The position numbers and the translations under genes are program-made. The notes beneath the pieces were generated by a model. That model was not told the DNA's origin. It saw nothing but the letters and a program-made list of their open reading frames with translations, and made no database searches. DNA of 64,000 nucleotides from Planctomycetota bacterium (GTDB taxonomy: Bacteria > Planctomycetota > Phycisphaerae > WQYP01): the NCBI GenBank assembly GCA_021831565.1, contig JAKBMM010000001.1, positions 16,321 to 80,320 on the forward strand. The letters are read 5' to 3'. Position 1 is the stretch's first letter. Each line of letters starts with the position of its first letter. Of the stretch, positions 56,123-64,000 are shown piece after piece.

Positions 56123-56272
56123 ATTCGTATTTGCCTTTCATAAAAACGGTTTACACATACGATAAGAGGGATGATAGAGGAATCGGTCGGCGGGTTCAAG
56201 CATGACCGACCCTTTGATTTTATATTTTGGGTGTGGGTCCGAGGATTGCCCCAGCTTTGAAGGCCGGTGGGT

Positions 56273-56623
56273 ATGAAAAATTTCTATCGTTGGGACGGTT
56301 CCAATCTGGTACTTTCGCTCAAAGTCCGCGCCCGCGCCAGGCGTTTCGCCTGGCGCGGGGTTCTCGGCGATGTCTTGCAGGTGGATGTGCCCGCCGCTCC
56401 TGAACAGGGTCGGGCCACCGATGAACTGCTCCGCCGCCTGGCTGAAGAGTTCGCCGTTCGATCCGCCGCCGTTCGTCTGATCAGCGGCGCGTTTCAAAGT
56501 CGTAAAGTCGTGTGCATCGCCTCTCCCAGACGTCTGCCCCATTTCATCAATGCGAAGTCGGGGACGGATCAGCACTTGCACCATTCCGGAGATATTCCGG
56601 ATCATGGGAAAGGGACACAGTGA
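56273..56623 (+). CDS. YggU/DUF167-family protein
   Basis: This 116-residue protein shows the compact DUF167 fold: LVLSLKVRARARRFAWRGVLGDVLQVDVPAAPEQGRATDELLRRLAEEF and AVRLISGAFQSRKVVCI. Its role is not known in any organism. ATG 56273 is preferred to GTG 56267. The last 25 residues lie beyond the domain and overlap the convergent glycoside hydrolase gene by 77 bases, so the original stop may have been lost. Confidence 0.85.
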   Translation: MKNFYRWDGSNLVLSLKVRARARRFAWRGVLGDVLQVDVPAAPEQGRATDELLRRLAEEFAVRSAAVRLISGAFQSRKVVCIASPRRLPHFINAKSGTDQHLHHSGDIPDHGKGTQ

Positions 56624-57902
56624 GCTTGTTGGAGCGGGCGACCAGCGTGCGCGTTTTCGTGCCGGTCTCGTTGGTGAGCCGGTAGCGACCACCTTGCAGC
56701 GGCAATACGACATCGTGCGTATGGCGGGACGTGGTCCAGGCGGCGATACATTTGCCTTTCGGACCGGCGAATAACAGCACGTAATCGTCCGCTCCACCGA
56801 CTTTTAGCCGTTTGACAAACCGGCAACCGCGGAGCTGAGTTATGAGTGTCTTGGCCGCAAAATAGGCGGGCTTGGGCGTGTATACGAATTTCCGACCGGT
56901 ATGGTATGTATAGTGAACCAGGTCGAAATGATCCCCGAAATTTGCAGGAACAGGCCCATCATCACTCCAATCGTACCATATCGACAGGGGAACGCCTTGC
57001 GACAGGTTCACCAGAAATTGCCGCGCTAACATGCGGGCCTGGCGGGCCTCGTTGTAACCTTTCCACAGCCAGGCCCATATCCACGCGGAAGAGTAGGAAT
57101 AACCCCATTCGCTGGAAATGATCGGAATCTTCCGGCCGGGAGGCTCGTACCGGGCGATCATCGCTTTTATTTTGCGATAGATCGGAATAACCGTTTCCGG
57201 CCGGCGATAGGGGTGAACGGTCACGGCGTCGAAATACTTGAGTACACCCCCCTGAAAACACCCGCGCAGAAATTTCAAACTCATCCCGCCGCTCAGAGCG
57301 GGGCCGACAAACAGTTCCCGCGGCGCCACGCGGCGGATCGTTTTGCCCACGGCCGTGGCTAACTTTGCATAGGCCTGGGCGTTGGGTCGGGGTCGCCACC
57401 AGCCGCCGTCCGGTTCATTCCACATTTCCCACATAACGCCATGACCCCGGAAATGCCGCACCGCCGCGGCGACCCATTGACAAAAAACCCGGCGGAGCTG
57501 AGCCGTGGCCGGCGCCAGGCCATGGTCGTACAGCGGATTGCCGTAATCCAGAATCCATAAAGCCCGGATATGGCGGCGGCGCAGCGCCGCCAGCAGATGA
57601 TCGTAGGGACGAAAATCATAATGTCCCTTGCGGCGCTCGCTGTCGGCCCAGGTAAAATCCATGCGGACCCAGCGAAATCCCGCCGCAGCGATCATTCTCA
57701 TTACACCAGGTCGGGGATTGGTAAAATGAATGTTAACGCCGAACGTGTCGGATATATGCGGGACGGGGATGACGTGGACGTGCGCCGCCGGCCTGGCCGC
57801 CCCGGCCCGCGTCGCCGCAAGCCCCCAGACCCAACCCGGCAAGAAAACCGGTAAGAGCGCCCACACACACTTTTTCCGCCACGGTATAACTGGCTCGCGC
57901 AT
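56547..57902 (-). CDS. Secreted clan-A-type glycoside hydrolase
   Basis: A signal sequence (CVWALLPVFLPGWVWGLAAT) precedes a TIM-barrel domain of about 300 residues. Features: GVNIHFTNPRPGVMRMIAAAGFRWVRMDFTWAD at the N-terminus, MWEMWNEPDGGWW (Glu of NEP, probable acid/base), VTVHPYRRPE and IISSEWGYSY (Glu, probable nucleophile). This pattern fits clan GH-A (for example GH39 or GH5 relatives). A C-terminal beta-sandwich follows (ADDYVLLFAGPKGKCIAAW). ATG 57902 has AGGAG eight bases upstream. The substrate is a glycoside, not further resolved. Confidence 0.8.
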   Translation of the reverse strand: MREPVIPWRKKCVWALLPVFLPGWVWGLAATRAGAARPAAHVHVIPVPHISDTFGVNIHFTNPRPGVMRMIAAAGFRWVRMDFTWADSERRKGHYDFRPYDHLLAALRRRHIRALWILDYGNPLYDHGLAPATAQLRRVFCQWVAAAVRHFRGHGVMWEMWNEPDGGWWRPRPNAQAYAKLATAVGKTIRRVAPRELFVGPALSGGMSLKFLRGCFQGGVLKYFDAVTVHPYRRPETVIPIYRKIKAMIARYEPPGRKIPIISSEWGYSYSSAWIWAWLWKGYNEARQARMLARQFLVNLSQGVPLSIWYDWSDDGPVPANFGDHFDLVHYTYHTGRKFVYTPKPAYFAAKTLITQLRGCRFVKRLKVGGADDYVLLFAGPKGKCIAAWTTSRHTHDVVLPLQGGRYRLTNETGTKTRTLVARSNKLTVSLSHDPEYLRNGASADPSPTSH

Positions 57903-57927
57903 GGAGGGCGCTCCTAAAAAGAAGCGA

Positions 57928-57956
57928 TTCAACGTTTTTCCACCGGCAGGTATTAT
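57928..57956 (+). promoter_or_regulatory. Sigma-70-type promoter of the BFD-like gene
   Basis: TTCAAC (57928-57933) and TATTAT (57951-57956) are 17 bases apart, about 23 bases before the ATG at 57979. A TATAAT on the opposite strand (57957-57952) could serve the divergent glycoside hydrolase. Confidence 0.45.
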
Positions 57957-57978
57957 ATCGGATATACTTAACTAATGT

Positions 57979-58305
57979 ATGCCGCTGAATCTCGACGACA
58001 TTGTTTGCTACTGCTTCCGCGTGTCGCGGCGGAAGATCGAAACCTTCTGTCGAATTGAAAAGCCTGCAACGGCGTCAGAGCTTTCCGATTGCCTGTCCGC
58101 CGGGACGGGCTGCGGCTGGTGTCGCCCGACGCTCCGGGCGATCCATCTGCAAATCCGCAGCGAAGCGTACGAACCGCGGTTGAACCCAAACGCCGGGAAG
58201 ACCGGCGGCGCCGCTGATCCAATAGACGCCGCCGCTTATGCCGCGGCCCGTCGTGCATACCTTGCCAACGGAAAAGGCAAACCTCCACCCGGCGCTCTGG
58301 AGTAA
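57979..58305 (+). CDS. BFD-like [2Fe-2S]-binding protein
   Basis: Residues 8-60 carry the bacterioferritin-associated ferredoxin arrangement: VCYC (CxC) near the N-terminus and CGWC (CxxC) about 33 residues later, with ATASELSDCLSAGTGCGWCRPTL between. These ligate a [2Fe-2S] cluster; BFD proteins release iron from bacterioferritin, others are redox subunits. The C-terminal 45 residues are an Ala- and Pro-rich tail. No bacterioferritin is adjacent. It is followed within 6 bases by a membrane protein gene. Confidence 0.85.
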   Translation: MPLNLDDIVCYCFRVSRRKIETFCRIEKPATASELSDCLSAGTGCGWCRPTLRAIHLQIRSEAYEPRLNPNAGKTGGAADPIDAAAYAAARRAYLANGKGKPPPGALE

Positions 58306-58310
58306 GCTTG

Positions 58311-59087
58311 ATGCCGCAAGGCGCGGATTCATCTTCTTTTTCGCCGGCGACCTTGGAGCGCATGCTCCGGCGACGCGAGTGCGGCCATGGTTGGCGAATC
58401 GCCACGGCGTTGCTGGCGGAAATGATCGGCGCGATGATCACCCCCATCCTGCTGGTGATTGTACTGACACTATTATTATTCTATATGGTTATATTCATCA
58501 TAATTTCCGCGCCGCACGACGTTTATAAAATCGGAATATCGCTCGCCGCGGCGATCCTGGTCTTTTACCTGCTTCTTTTCGTCATTTCGCTCCGTCGCGA
58601 GTGGCGTATCCGCCGGCACTTCCTGGCCCTGAGTGAAAAGCGGCCGCCGCCGGACTTTCCGCCGGCCGGCGCGCACGGTCCTCCATTTTATGTTTCGCTC
58701 ACGCCGGACTTCTACGATGACGACGTTCCGCCACCGTGGCTGCTCCGCCTGCCGTCTTTCTGGGCCTCCATGCTCGTGAAAGATTTTCTGCAATGGCGGG
58801 TTTACAGAAGTGTTCGCGGCGTGGATCGGAAAAGAGCCGCCCAAATTGTCCGGAAACTATCCACCGATCGCCGCACGCCTTTGATCGAGGATCTTTGCAA
58901 TCAAGGGGAATCTCCCGCGTCTATATTTCTTCCGCTGTGTTATCTGCTGGCGATGGACGTCATCAGCATCAATTCCGACTGGACCAAAGCGTGGTTGAAC
59001 GACCATGTACGCGTCCCTCCGCCGCGGCGCGCCGCCGCGGTCAAACTTTTCCCACCGCCGGGCCGTCGTAAGAGCGGACCGGTTTGA
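58311..59087 (+). CDS. Two-span membrane protein of unknown function
   Basis: This 258-residue protein has two close membrane segments (MITPILLVIVLTLLLFYMVIFIIISA, about 43-68, and IGISLAAAILVFYLLLFVISL, about 77-97), then a cytoplasmic region with DFLQWRVYRSVRGVDRKRAAQIVRKL and a basic C-terminus. No family recognised. It lies 5 bases after the BFD-like gene, so they are probably co-transcribed. The start is ATG 58311 after GGAG. Its 3' end overlaps the convergent glycosyltransferase gene by 47 bases. Confidence 0.6.
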   Translation: MPQGADSSSFSPATLERMLRRRECGHGWRIATALLAEMIGAMITPILLVIVLTLLLFYMVIFIIISAPHDVYKIGISLAAAILVFYLLLFVISLRREWRIRRHFLALSEKRPPPDFPPAGAHGPPFYVSLTPDFYDDDVPPPWLLRLPSFWASMLVKDFLQWRVYRSVRGVDRKRAAQIVRKLSTDRRTPLIEDLCNQGESPASIFLPLCYLLAMDVISINSDWTKAWLNDHVRVPPPRRAAAVKLFPPPGRRKSGPV

Positions 59088-60324
59088 AATTCAGCGCTTG
59101 TTCCAGTTTATCGCAGAACCGGCCGCAGAGAATATCCTGGCTTATGTTTTTTCGCAGCGCTTCCCGGGCCAGGGCGCCCATGGCGGCAAGCTGGGTGGGC
59201 GGGGTTCGGCGGATCTGGAAAAGGATCGTTGTGGCACCGGCGATGTCGCCGTGTGCGATATGCCAGCCGATGGGATACCGATCAAGCAGATCGCTGATAT
59301 GGCTGGGACTTGGCCCCAGGAAAAGGATGGCCCGGCCGACGGCCATGGCGCCGTAGATTTTGCACGGATGAATGATGCCCACCATGGGATCCCCCAGCGA
59401 CACGATATGTACATCCGCGGCGGAAAGCGACGCTCCCAACTTCTCCAGCGGTTGATAGGGAAGCGTCAGAACGTTGGTTAGATTGTGCCGGCGGATGGTC
59501 TCGTCCACCTCTTTCTTGCCCAGTCCGCCGCCGACGAACACAAAGCGAACGTCCGGATCATTGCGAAAATGAGCCGCCGCCTCCAGGATAGTTCGCAGCG
59601 GATTGGCTGGTGAATGATTTCCACTATACATGAATACAAATTTATCTTGTAACCCATGTTCAACGCGAAAGGGGTTGTTCTTCGGTTCGGGAGCCGCCAG
59701 TACTTCTTCGTGCGGCCAGGGGGGATCTACCGTGAGTTTACCGGCAAAATCGCCCCGCGCCTTGAGCCGTTCGGCCATAAAGCGGTCCAGAGTGAAGATC
59801 ATCGCCGAGTTCCGGAGAATCAAGCGGTTCACCCGTTCGAGCAACCGTGCCCGGAAGCTTTTTTCCTGAATTTTTCCCATCGCGATCAGTTGGTCGGGAT
59901 TCAGATCCATGGCCCAGTAGGCGATGGGCACGCCGCGGAGCTTATGCAGCCAGGCGGCGGCGAAGCCGATCATCGGCGGCGATGTGCTGAAAAAAAATCC
60001 CCCTACCCCCGGCGTAAACAGACCGATCCAAAAACACTGGATCAGAAAACTGGCGGTCCCCACCATGCGGATGAACAGATTTCTTTTGCCGAACGAACAC
60101 CAGGCCAGCCGGCGGACGTCGGCCCCGCGCATGTTCTCGCGTCGTGGATAACATCGGCTGGCATCTTCGTAGCCGCGGGCGGAGGCGTATACGCGAACAC
60201 GATAACCCCGCTTGGCCATGGCCACGGCCACATCGGTCATGTGCTGACCGACGGAGGCGGGGTCCGGCGCAAAGGTCTGGCTGAAAATCAGCAGTAGTTT
60301 TTGATTGCCAACAGAGGCGTTCAC
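59041..60324 (-). CDS. Glycosyltransferase family 4
   Basis: This 427-residue GT-B enzyme has N-terminal LLLIFSQTFAPDPASVGQHMTDVAVAMAKRGYRVRVYAS, a mid-chain membrane-associated stretch and LHKLRGVPIAYWAMDLNPDQLIAMG. The C-terminal donor-binding half has FVFMYSGNHSPANPL, VRFVFVGGGLGKKE, and VGIIHPCKIYGAMAVGRAILFLG (an E/K-x7-type site in the form HPCKIYGAMAVG). Transfers a sugar from a nucleotide donor, probably in exopolysaccharide or glycan assembly. It lies downstream of the epimerase at 60412, 87 bases apart, same strand. Confidence 0.87.
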   Translation of the reverse strand: MNASVGNQKLLLIFSQTFAPDPASVGQHMTDVAVAMAKRGYRVRVYASARGYEDASRCYPRRENMRGADVRRLAWCSFGKRNLFIRMVGTASFLIQCFWIGLFTPGVGGFFFSTSPPMIGFAAAWLHKLRGVPIAYWAMDLNPDQLIAMGKIQEKSFRARLLERVNRLILRNSAMIFTLDRFMAERLKARGDFAGKLTVDPPWPHEEVLAAPEPKNNPFRVEHGLQDKFVFMYSGNHSPANPLRTILEAAAHFRNDPDVRFVFVGGGLGKKEVDETIRRHNLTNVLTLPYQPLEKLGASLSAADVHIVSLGDPMVGIIHPCKIYGAMAVGRAILFLGPSPSHISDLLDRYPIGWHIAHGDIAGATTILFQIRRTPPTQLAAMGALAREALRKNISQDILCGRFCDKLEQALNFKPVRSYDGPAVGKV

Positions 60325-60411
60325 GTCGTAAAAGTTCCCCGCTTGGGCGCCGATGGAATATTCCGTCCGCCGGGCCGATGATCGGGATTCGTCCCCGGCG
60401 CCGGCGGCGCT

Positions 60412-61410
60412 TCAAATCACCTTGCGGGCGTTTTTGTTGGTCATCTGGTCATAAATCCAACGATAAGTCCGCTCCATGCCGTCACGAAGCCGAACCGACG
60501 GCTCCCAGCCGAGCAGTTTTTTGATTAGAGTGTTGTCGCTGTTGCGCCCGTTGACCCCCTTGGGAGCGGAAAGGTTGTAGCGCCGCTGGAGTTTAACTCC
60601 CGCGATCTCCTCCACGATATCCACCAAGCCGTTAATGGTCACCAGTTCGTTGCTGCCGAGATTGATCGGTTCGATGATGTCGCTCCCGAGAATGTTCTGG
60701 GTTCCCTGGAGGCAATCGCTGATAAACATAAAGCTCCGCGTCTGTTTTCCGTCACCCCAGATTTCAATCTCTCGCCGGCCGGTAAGCTTCGCCGCGATCA
60801 CCTTGCGGCAAATGGCGGCGGGCGCCTTTTCCCGACCGCCGTCCCACGTGCCGTGTGGACCATACACGTTGTGGAAGCGAGCCACGCGCGTCGTCAGGCC
60901 GTAATCCTCGCGGAAGTGGCGGCACATGCGTTCGCTGAAGAGTTTTTCCCAGCCGTAGCCGTCCTCCGGCAGTGCCGGATAGGCGTCTTCTTCCTTGAGC
61001 GGAATCACGTCGGGGCTTTTTTGTTTATCGCCGTTGTATACGCAGGCGGAAGAGGCATAGAAGAATCGCTCAATCCCGTTATCTCTGGCGGCCATGAGCA
61101 GATGCGTGTTGATCAGCACGCTGAGCATACATTCGGCCTTATGAGTTTCGATGAAGCCCATACCGCCCATATCGGCCGCCAGGTTGTACACAAGGGCCGC
61201 GCCGCGCAGCGCCTTGTAACAGGCGTCTTTTTCCTTCAAGTCGAGCTGTAGATTTTCAGCAGCTCGGTGGACCTGATACCAGTTGTCGCAAGGCTTGCAA
61301 TCCACCGCACGAACGTCGGTAAAGCCCTGTTCCAGAAGGTCTCCCACCAGGTGACCTCCGATAAAACCGCCCCCGCCGCAAACAACAACCTTCTTTTTCT
61401 TATCCGGCAC
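60412..61410 (-). CDS. GDP-mannose 3,5-epimerase-like extended SDR
   Basis: This 332-residue protein has GGGGFIGGHLVGDLLEQG (NAD binding) and then motifs shared with plant GDP-mannose 3,5-epimerase: NLAADMGGMGFIETHKAE, RFFYASSACVY, DGYGWEKLFSE (catalytic YxxxK), HNVYGPHGTWDGGREKAPAAICRK, and RNSDNTLIKKLLGWEPS. The family converts GDP-D-mannose to GDP-L-galactose; related bacterial enzymes make other GDP-sugars. Its neighbour is a GT4 glycosyltransferase, suggesting joint work in a surface polysaccharide. Confidence 0.9.
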   Translation of the reverse strand: MPDKKKKVVVCGGGGFIGGHLVGDLLEQGFTDVRAVDCKPCDNWYQVHRAAENLQLDLKEKDACYKALRGAALVYNLAADMGGMGFIETHKAECMLSVLINTHLLMAARDNGIERFFYASSACVYNGDKQKSPDVIPLKEEDAYPALPEDGYGWEKLFSERMCRHFREDYGLTTRVARFHNVYGPHGTWDGGREKAPAAICRKVIAAKLTGRREIEIWGDGKQTRSFMFISDCLQGTQNILGSDIIEPINLGSNELVTINGLVDIVEEIAGVKLQRRYNLSAPKGVNGRNSDNTLIKKLLGWEPSVRLRDGMERTYRWIYDQMTNKNARKVI

Positions 61411-61639
61411 GGATGGAACCCCTGTTTATAACAGCGACAACCAACCTTCTGCTGTTGCAAATCCCGATAGCTATCGGTACCGCCCCCGAGGCGTAAGTTC
61501 GCCCCAAGCTTATCGTGAATTATCTTACGATTACTTTAGCAATCCGCCGCAAGGTGTGCAATCGTAATCACCTTGACGCTACCCCCGCCGGCTCCTATAT
61601 TCCGGTATCTCGTGTTAAGATTTCTTGAAAGTTACCCCC
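61411..61639. other. Divergent region between the epimerase and cysS
   Basis: A complete copy of the dispersed palindrome (ATCCCGATAGCTATCGGT, 61461-61478) lies near the epimerase start. TTACGAT and ATCGTAA (about 61524 and 61561) form an inverted repeat with a long loop upstream of cysS. No T-box features were seen. Confidence 0.5.
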
Positions 61640-63250
61640 ATGCCGATACGCTTTTATAATACGCTGACTCATAAACTTGAGGAATTTGTTCCACTTTCAG
61701 CCGGCTCCCATGCCGCCGATCCTTTTCTCGGCGCCCACGTTCGCATGTACACCTGCGGACCCACGGTGTACGACTACGCCCATATCGGCAATTTTCGGGC
61801 ATTTCTGTTTGCCGATGTGCTTCGCCGCTATCTTGAGCTTCGCGGTGCTCGCGTGCGGCAGGTGATGAACATGACCGACGTCGGCCACATGACCGATGAC
61901 CAGGTGGCCGATGGCGCCGGACGCGACAAACTCGAACTGGCTGTAGAGCGAATGCGGGAAAGCAAGAAAGCGGGCCAAGCTCTGGTGGAGAACCCCAACG
62001 ATCCGTATCAGGTGGCTGAATTTTTTATTATGGCGTTTCTTGAGGACGCCCGCGCCTTGGGTCTGGCCGTCGTGGCGGACCGCGACCAGGCCGCCTCAGA
62101 AACGGAAAAAGAACGTATCATGCCCCGCCCCACGCGTCACATCCCCGAATTCATCGGACAGATACAGGACCTGCTCGCTCGCTCGCACGCCTATGTCGGC
62201 GACGACGGCGTGGTGTATTACGACGTGGGCAGTTTCGCCAACTATGGCCGCCTTTCGGGCAATTCCATCGAACGACTTTCCCATGGCGCCGGCGGGCGGA
62301 CCAATCAACTAGCCGCCAAACGCCATCCCGCCGACTTTTTCCTGTGGAAACCCGACCCAACGCACCTGATGCGCTGGCCTTCGCCGTGGGGTGAAGGATA
62401 CCCCGGCTGGCATGTGGAATGCAGTGCCATGGCCCTGACGATTCTCGGCCCGTCGCTGGATATTCACACGGGCGGCGAAGACAACATCTTTCCCCATCAT
62501 GAGTGCGAGATCGCGCAAGCGGAGGGGGCCACGGGCAAATGTTTTGCTCGTTTCTGGATGCACGCCCGCCACCTGATGGTCAACGGTGAAAAGATGTCCA
62601 AATCCAAGGGAAATTTTTTCACCATCCGCGACCTGACGGAGCAAGGCTACGATCCCCTGGTGATTCGCTGGGCGCTGATCCGTTCCCGCTATCGCGAGTC
62701 GCTGAATTTCACGCTCCCAAGCCTGCGGGAAGCGGCCGAAGCAATCGCCTCGCTCCGCGATCTGGCCGAAAAAACATCGCTGGTGGTGACGGGCGTGGAT
62801 GAAGCCGCCGGCGAGGGTGATTTCGTTCCTTTCGGCGCGGCGCCGGCGCCGCACGAACCGCCGCTGGAAAAGGCCGACGCCGCCATGCTGGATGAATTCA
62901 ACCGCGCCATGGATGACGACCTGAACACTTCCGCCGCCCTGGCCGCATTATTCACCTGGGCCGATCCGCTGAGCAAACAGAAAAAAATCGCCTATCCCCA
63001 GGCTCGTTCGGCCCTGCTGGCCCTGCGCCGTGTGGATCATGTTCTCGGCGTGATCTTCGCTCCCCTGCGCCCCTTGCCCGCCGCGCTACAGCACCAGATT
63101 GAAACACTAATGGAACAGAGAAACCAGGCGCGGCGAGAAAAGGATTTTGCCCGCGGCGATCAGTTTCGCGCCCGCCTGGCCGAATTGGGCGTGGAGGTTA
63201 CGGATACGCCGAGCGGTTCGCGGTGGCGGCCGCGCCTGGCGCCGGCATAA
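61640..63250 (+). CDS. cysS: Cysteinyl-tRNA synthetase
   Basis: Charges tRNA-Cys. It has MYTCGPTVYDYAHIGNFRAFLFADVLRRYL (zinc Cys plus HIGH-type HIGN), GWHVECSAMALTILG, DIHTGGEDNIFPHHECEIAQAE (zinc ligands) and MVNGEKMSKSKGNFFTIRDL (KMSKS). The 536 residues are somewhat longer than the usual 460-ish; extra residues lie at about 110-150 and in the linker before LDEFNRAMDDDLNTSAAL. ATG 61640 is taken; a TTG at 61625 is also in frame. Confidence 0.96.
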   Translation: MPIRFYNTLTHKLEEFVPLSAGSHAADPFLGAHVRMYTCGPTVYDYAHIGNFRAFLFADVLRRYLELRGARVRQVMNMTDVGHMTDDQVADGAGRDKLELAVERMRESKKAGQALVENPNDPYQVAEFFIMAFLEDARALGLAVVADRDQAASETEKERIMPRPTRHIPEFIGQIQDLLARSHAYVGDDGVVYYDVGSFANYGRLSGNSIERLSHGAGGRTNQLAAKRHPADFFLWKPDPTHLMRWPSPWGEGYPGWHVECSAMALTILGPSLDIHTGGEDNIFPHHECEIAQAEGATGKCFARFWMHARHLMVNGEKMSKSKGNFFTIRDLTEQGYDPLVIRWALIRSRYRESLNFTLPSLREAAEAIASLRDLAEKTSLVVTGVDEAAGEGDFVPFGAAPAPHEPPLEKADAAMLDEFNRAMDDDLNTSAALAALFTWADPLSKQKKIAYPQARSALLALRRVDHVLGVIFAPLRPLPAALQHQIETLMEQRNQARREKDFARGDQFRARLAELGVEVTDTPSGSRWRPRLAPA

Positions 63251-63266
63251 AATCCCGCGCCCCGGT

Positions 63267-64000
63267 TTACCCGTGGTGGGTGGAATATTGTAGAAACACT
63301 AGGATCAGATCGTAAGCGGCGTGGGTGCCGACGTCGACTCCGAAGCCGCGGAAAATGAATACCGCCGCGAAGTAAATGCCGGCGGCGGTGCGAAAGAAAA
63401 AAGTGTTCCACGCGGGCGTTTCGTGGCCGAGGTAGTGATAAAGGGAAAACAGCACCGCCGAGGTGATGATAATCAGGGGGATCGCCTTGCCTGCGGAAAG
63501 CCCCAGCATATCCACCAACAGAATATTCAGAAGCGTGATGAGAATCAGCCGAAACAGAAGCTCCTCATAAATACCGGCGCCGACGGAAAGAACCGCCTGC
63601 GTCTGCCAGGGCAGGACCGACCCCGCCTGGGCGACGGCGGGATTAGACACCGCCGGACCGGTGGTAATCAGCGAGGCCAGAAGAAGCAGCGGCAAGGCCC
63701 AGAGAATGCTCTCGGCCAACATGCCAACGTAGAGCACGGGGTCAATCGTCCAGGGGTCCTTTCTCGAGAGATGCCAGATCAACAGGACGGCGATTACGGC
63801 CAGCAGTGGAAGGTAGCCTCCCATCGCGCCGAAAAAAGCGAAAAAACGGAGCATCAACAGAAAGGCAATTACATTCGGCGGACGACCCTGGCCGGGATTC
63901 CAGGGATGCACGGAACTACCGATCTGATAAAATAACAACAGCGGGGTAAGAAAAATCAAGCATTGCAGCGGACGATGGGTGCGGTCGAGATACCCCTCGC
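63267..64000 (-). CDS. CPBP-family intramembrane metalloprotease (5' end off window)
   Basis: The frame is open to the right edge; beyond a TTG at 63959 it reads GYLDRTHRPLQCLIFL, like the start of planctomycete CPBP proteins, so the gene continues outside the window. Six or more membrane segments are present. CPBP motifs: YEELLFRLILI (EExxxR), FSLYHYLGH (FxxxH) and HAAYDLIL (HxxxD). The family includes CAAX prenyl-protease-like enzymes such as Rce1; the bacterial substrates are mostly unknown. It is convergent with cysS. Confidence 0.88.
   Translation of the reverse strand, partial: EGYLDRTHRPLQCLIFLTPLLLFYQIGSSVHPWNPGQGRPPNVIAFLLMLRFFAFFGAMGGYLPLLAVIAVLLIWHLSRKDPWTIDPVLYVGMLAESILWALPLLLLASLITTGPAVSNPAVAQAGSVLPWQTQAVLSVGAGIYEELLFRLILITLLNILLVDMLGLSAGKAIPLIIITSAVLFSLYHYLGHETPAWNTFFFRTAAGIYFAAVFIFRGFGVDVGTHAAYDLILVFLQYSTHHG

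Noticed and set aside
61480..61639. T-box leader before cysS
   Set aside because: No T-box sequence (TGGNACCGCG-like) or antiterminator is present; the inverted repeat there has a long unpaired loop.
1..64000. CRISPR arrays, insertion sequences, prophage and integrase genes
   Set aside because: No spaced direct repeats, transposase or integrase motifs were seen on either strand.

Overview
The window looks like a chromosomal segment of a GC-rich, Gram-negative bacterium. The best guess is a member of the Planctomycetota, possibly Phycisphaerae; this is an inference from gene content and style, not from a marker gene. Signs of an outer membrane are two adjacent LptF/LptG-type permeases, a large AsmA-like protein, a lipobox protein and a glucan synthase of the cyclic beta-1,2-glucan type. 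Other pointers are the futalosine menaquinone enzyme MqnC with a UbiD decarboxylase, the squalene enzyme HpnE, a fused ThuA/Gfo-Idh-MocA protein, long secreted TPR proteins and a RicT/PSP1 protein. There is no rRNA, CRISPR array, phage or recognisable transposase. Two tRNAs are present: Leu(CAG) and Arg(CCG).

Layout. 1-5.2 kb: a membrane GAF-PAS-GGDEF protein cut by the left edge, tRNA-Leu, a lipoprotein of the truncated-globin family and a SpoIIE-type phosphatase. 5.2-12.1 kb, all minus strand: a secreted TPR protein, ilvC with a translationally coupled VOC protein, tyrA and an APC permease fused to a UspA domain. 12.4-13.1 kb: an MNT/HEPN pair on the plus strand. 13.2-23.1 kb: lipA and a 2926-residue glucan synthase. 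23.3-27.6 kb: a metallophosphoesterase, a TPR protein and the queC-queE-queF operon. 27.8-33.7 kb, plus strand: ubiD, gltX, araB and a sugar-nucleotide epimerase. 33.9-44.2 kb: NiCoT transporter, hpnE, ricT, asmA-like and mqnC. 44.2-51.1 kb, minus strand: phoB-phoR-like pair, amtB-glnK and pheT. 51.4-64 kb: tRNA-Arg, two lptF/lptG genes, ThuA-Gfo fusion, YggU, a secreted glycoside hydrolase, a BFD-type ferredoxin, a membrane protein, a GT4 glycosyltransferase, a GDP-mannose 3,5-epimerase-like protein, cysS and a CPBP protease cut by the right edge.

How genes work together. amtB and glnK form an ammonium uptake and sensing unit behind a convincing sigma-54 promoter, and the PII protein has Leu instead of the uridylylated Tyr51. 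queC, queE and queF supply three of the steps to preQ1. MqnC and possibly UbiD belong to menaquinone synthesis. The GT4 enzyme and the two epimerases suggest surface polysaccharide synthesis.

The most unusual non-coding structure is a family of about 100-150 bp intergenic elements. There are four full copies and one fragment, with inverted ends, an exchangeable central palindrome and a small hairpin whose stem shows compensatory changes. Separately, the palindrome CCCGATAGCTATCGGG and its variants recur between genes.
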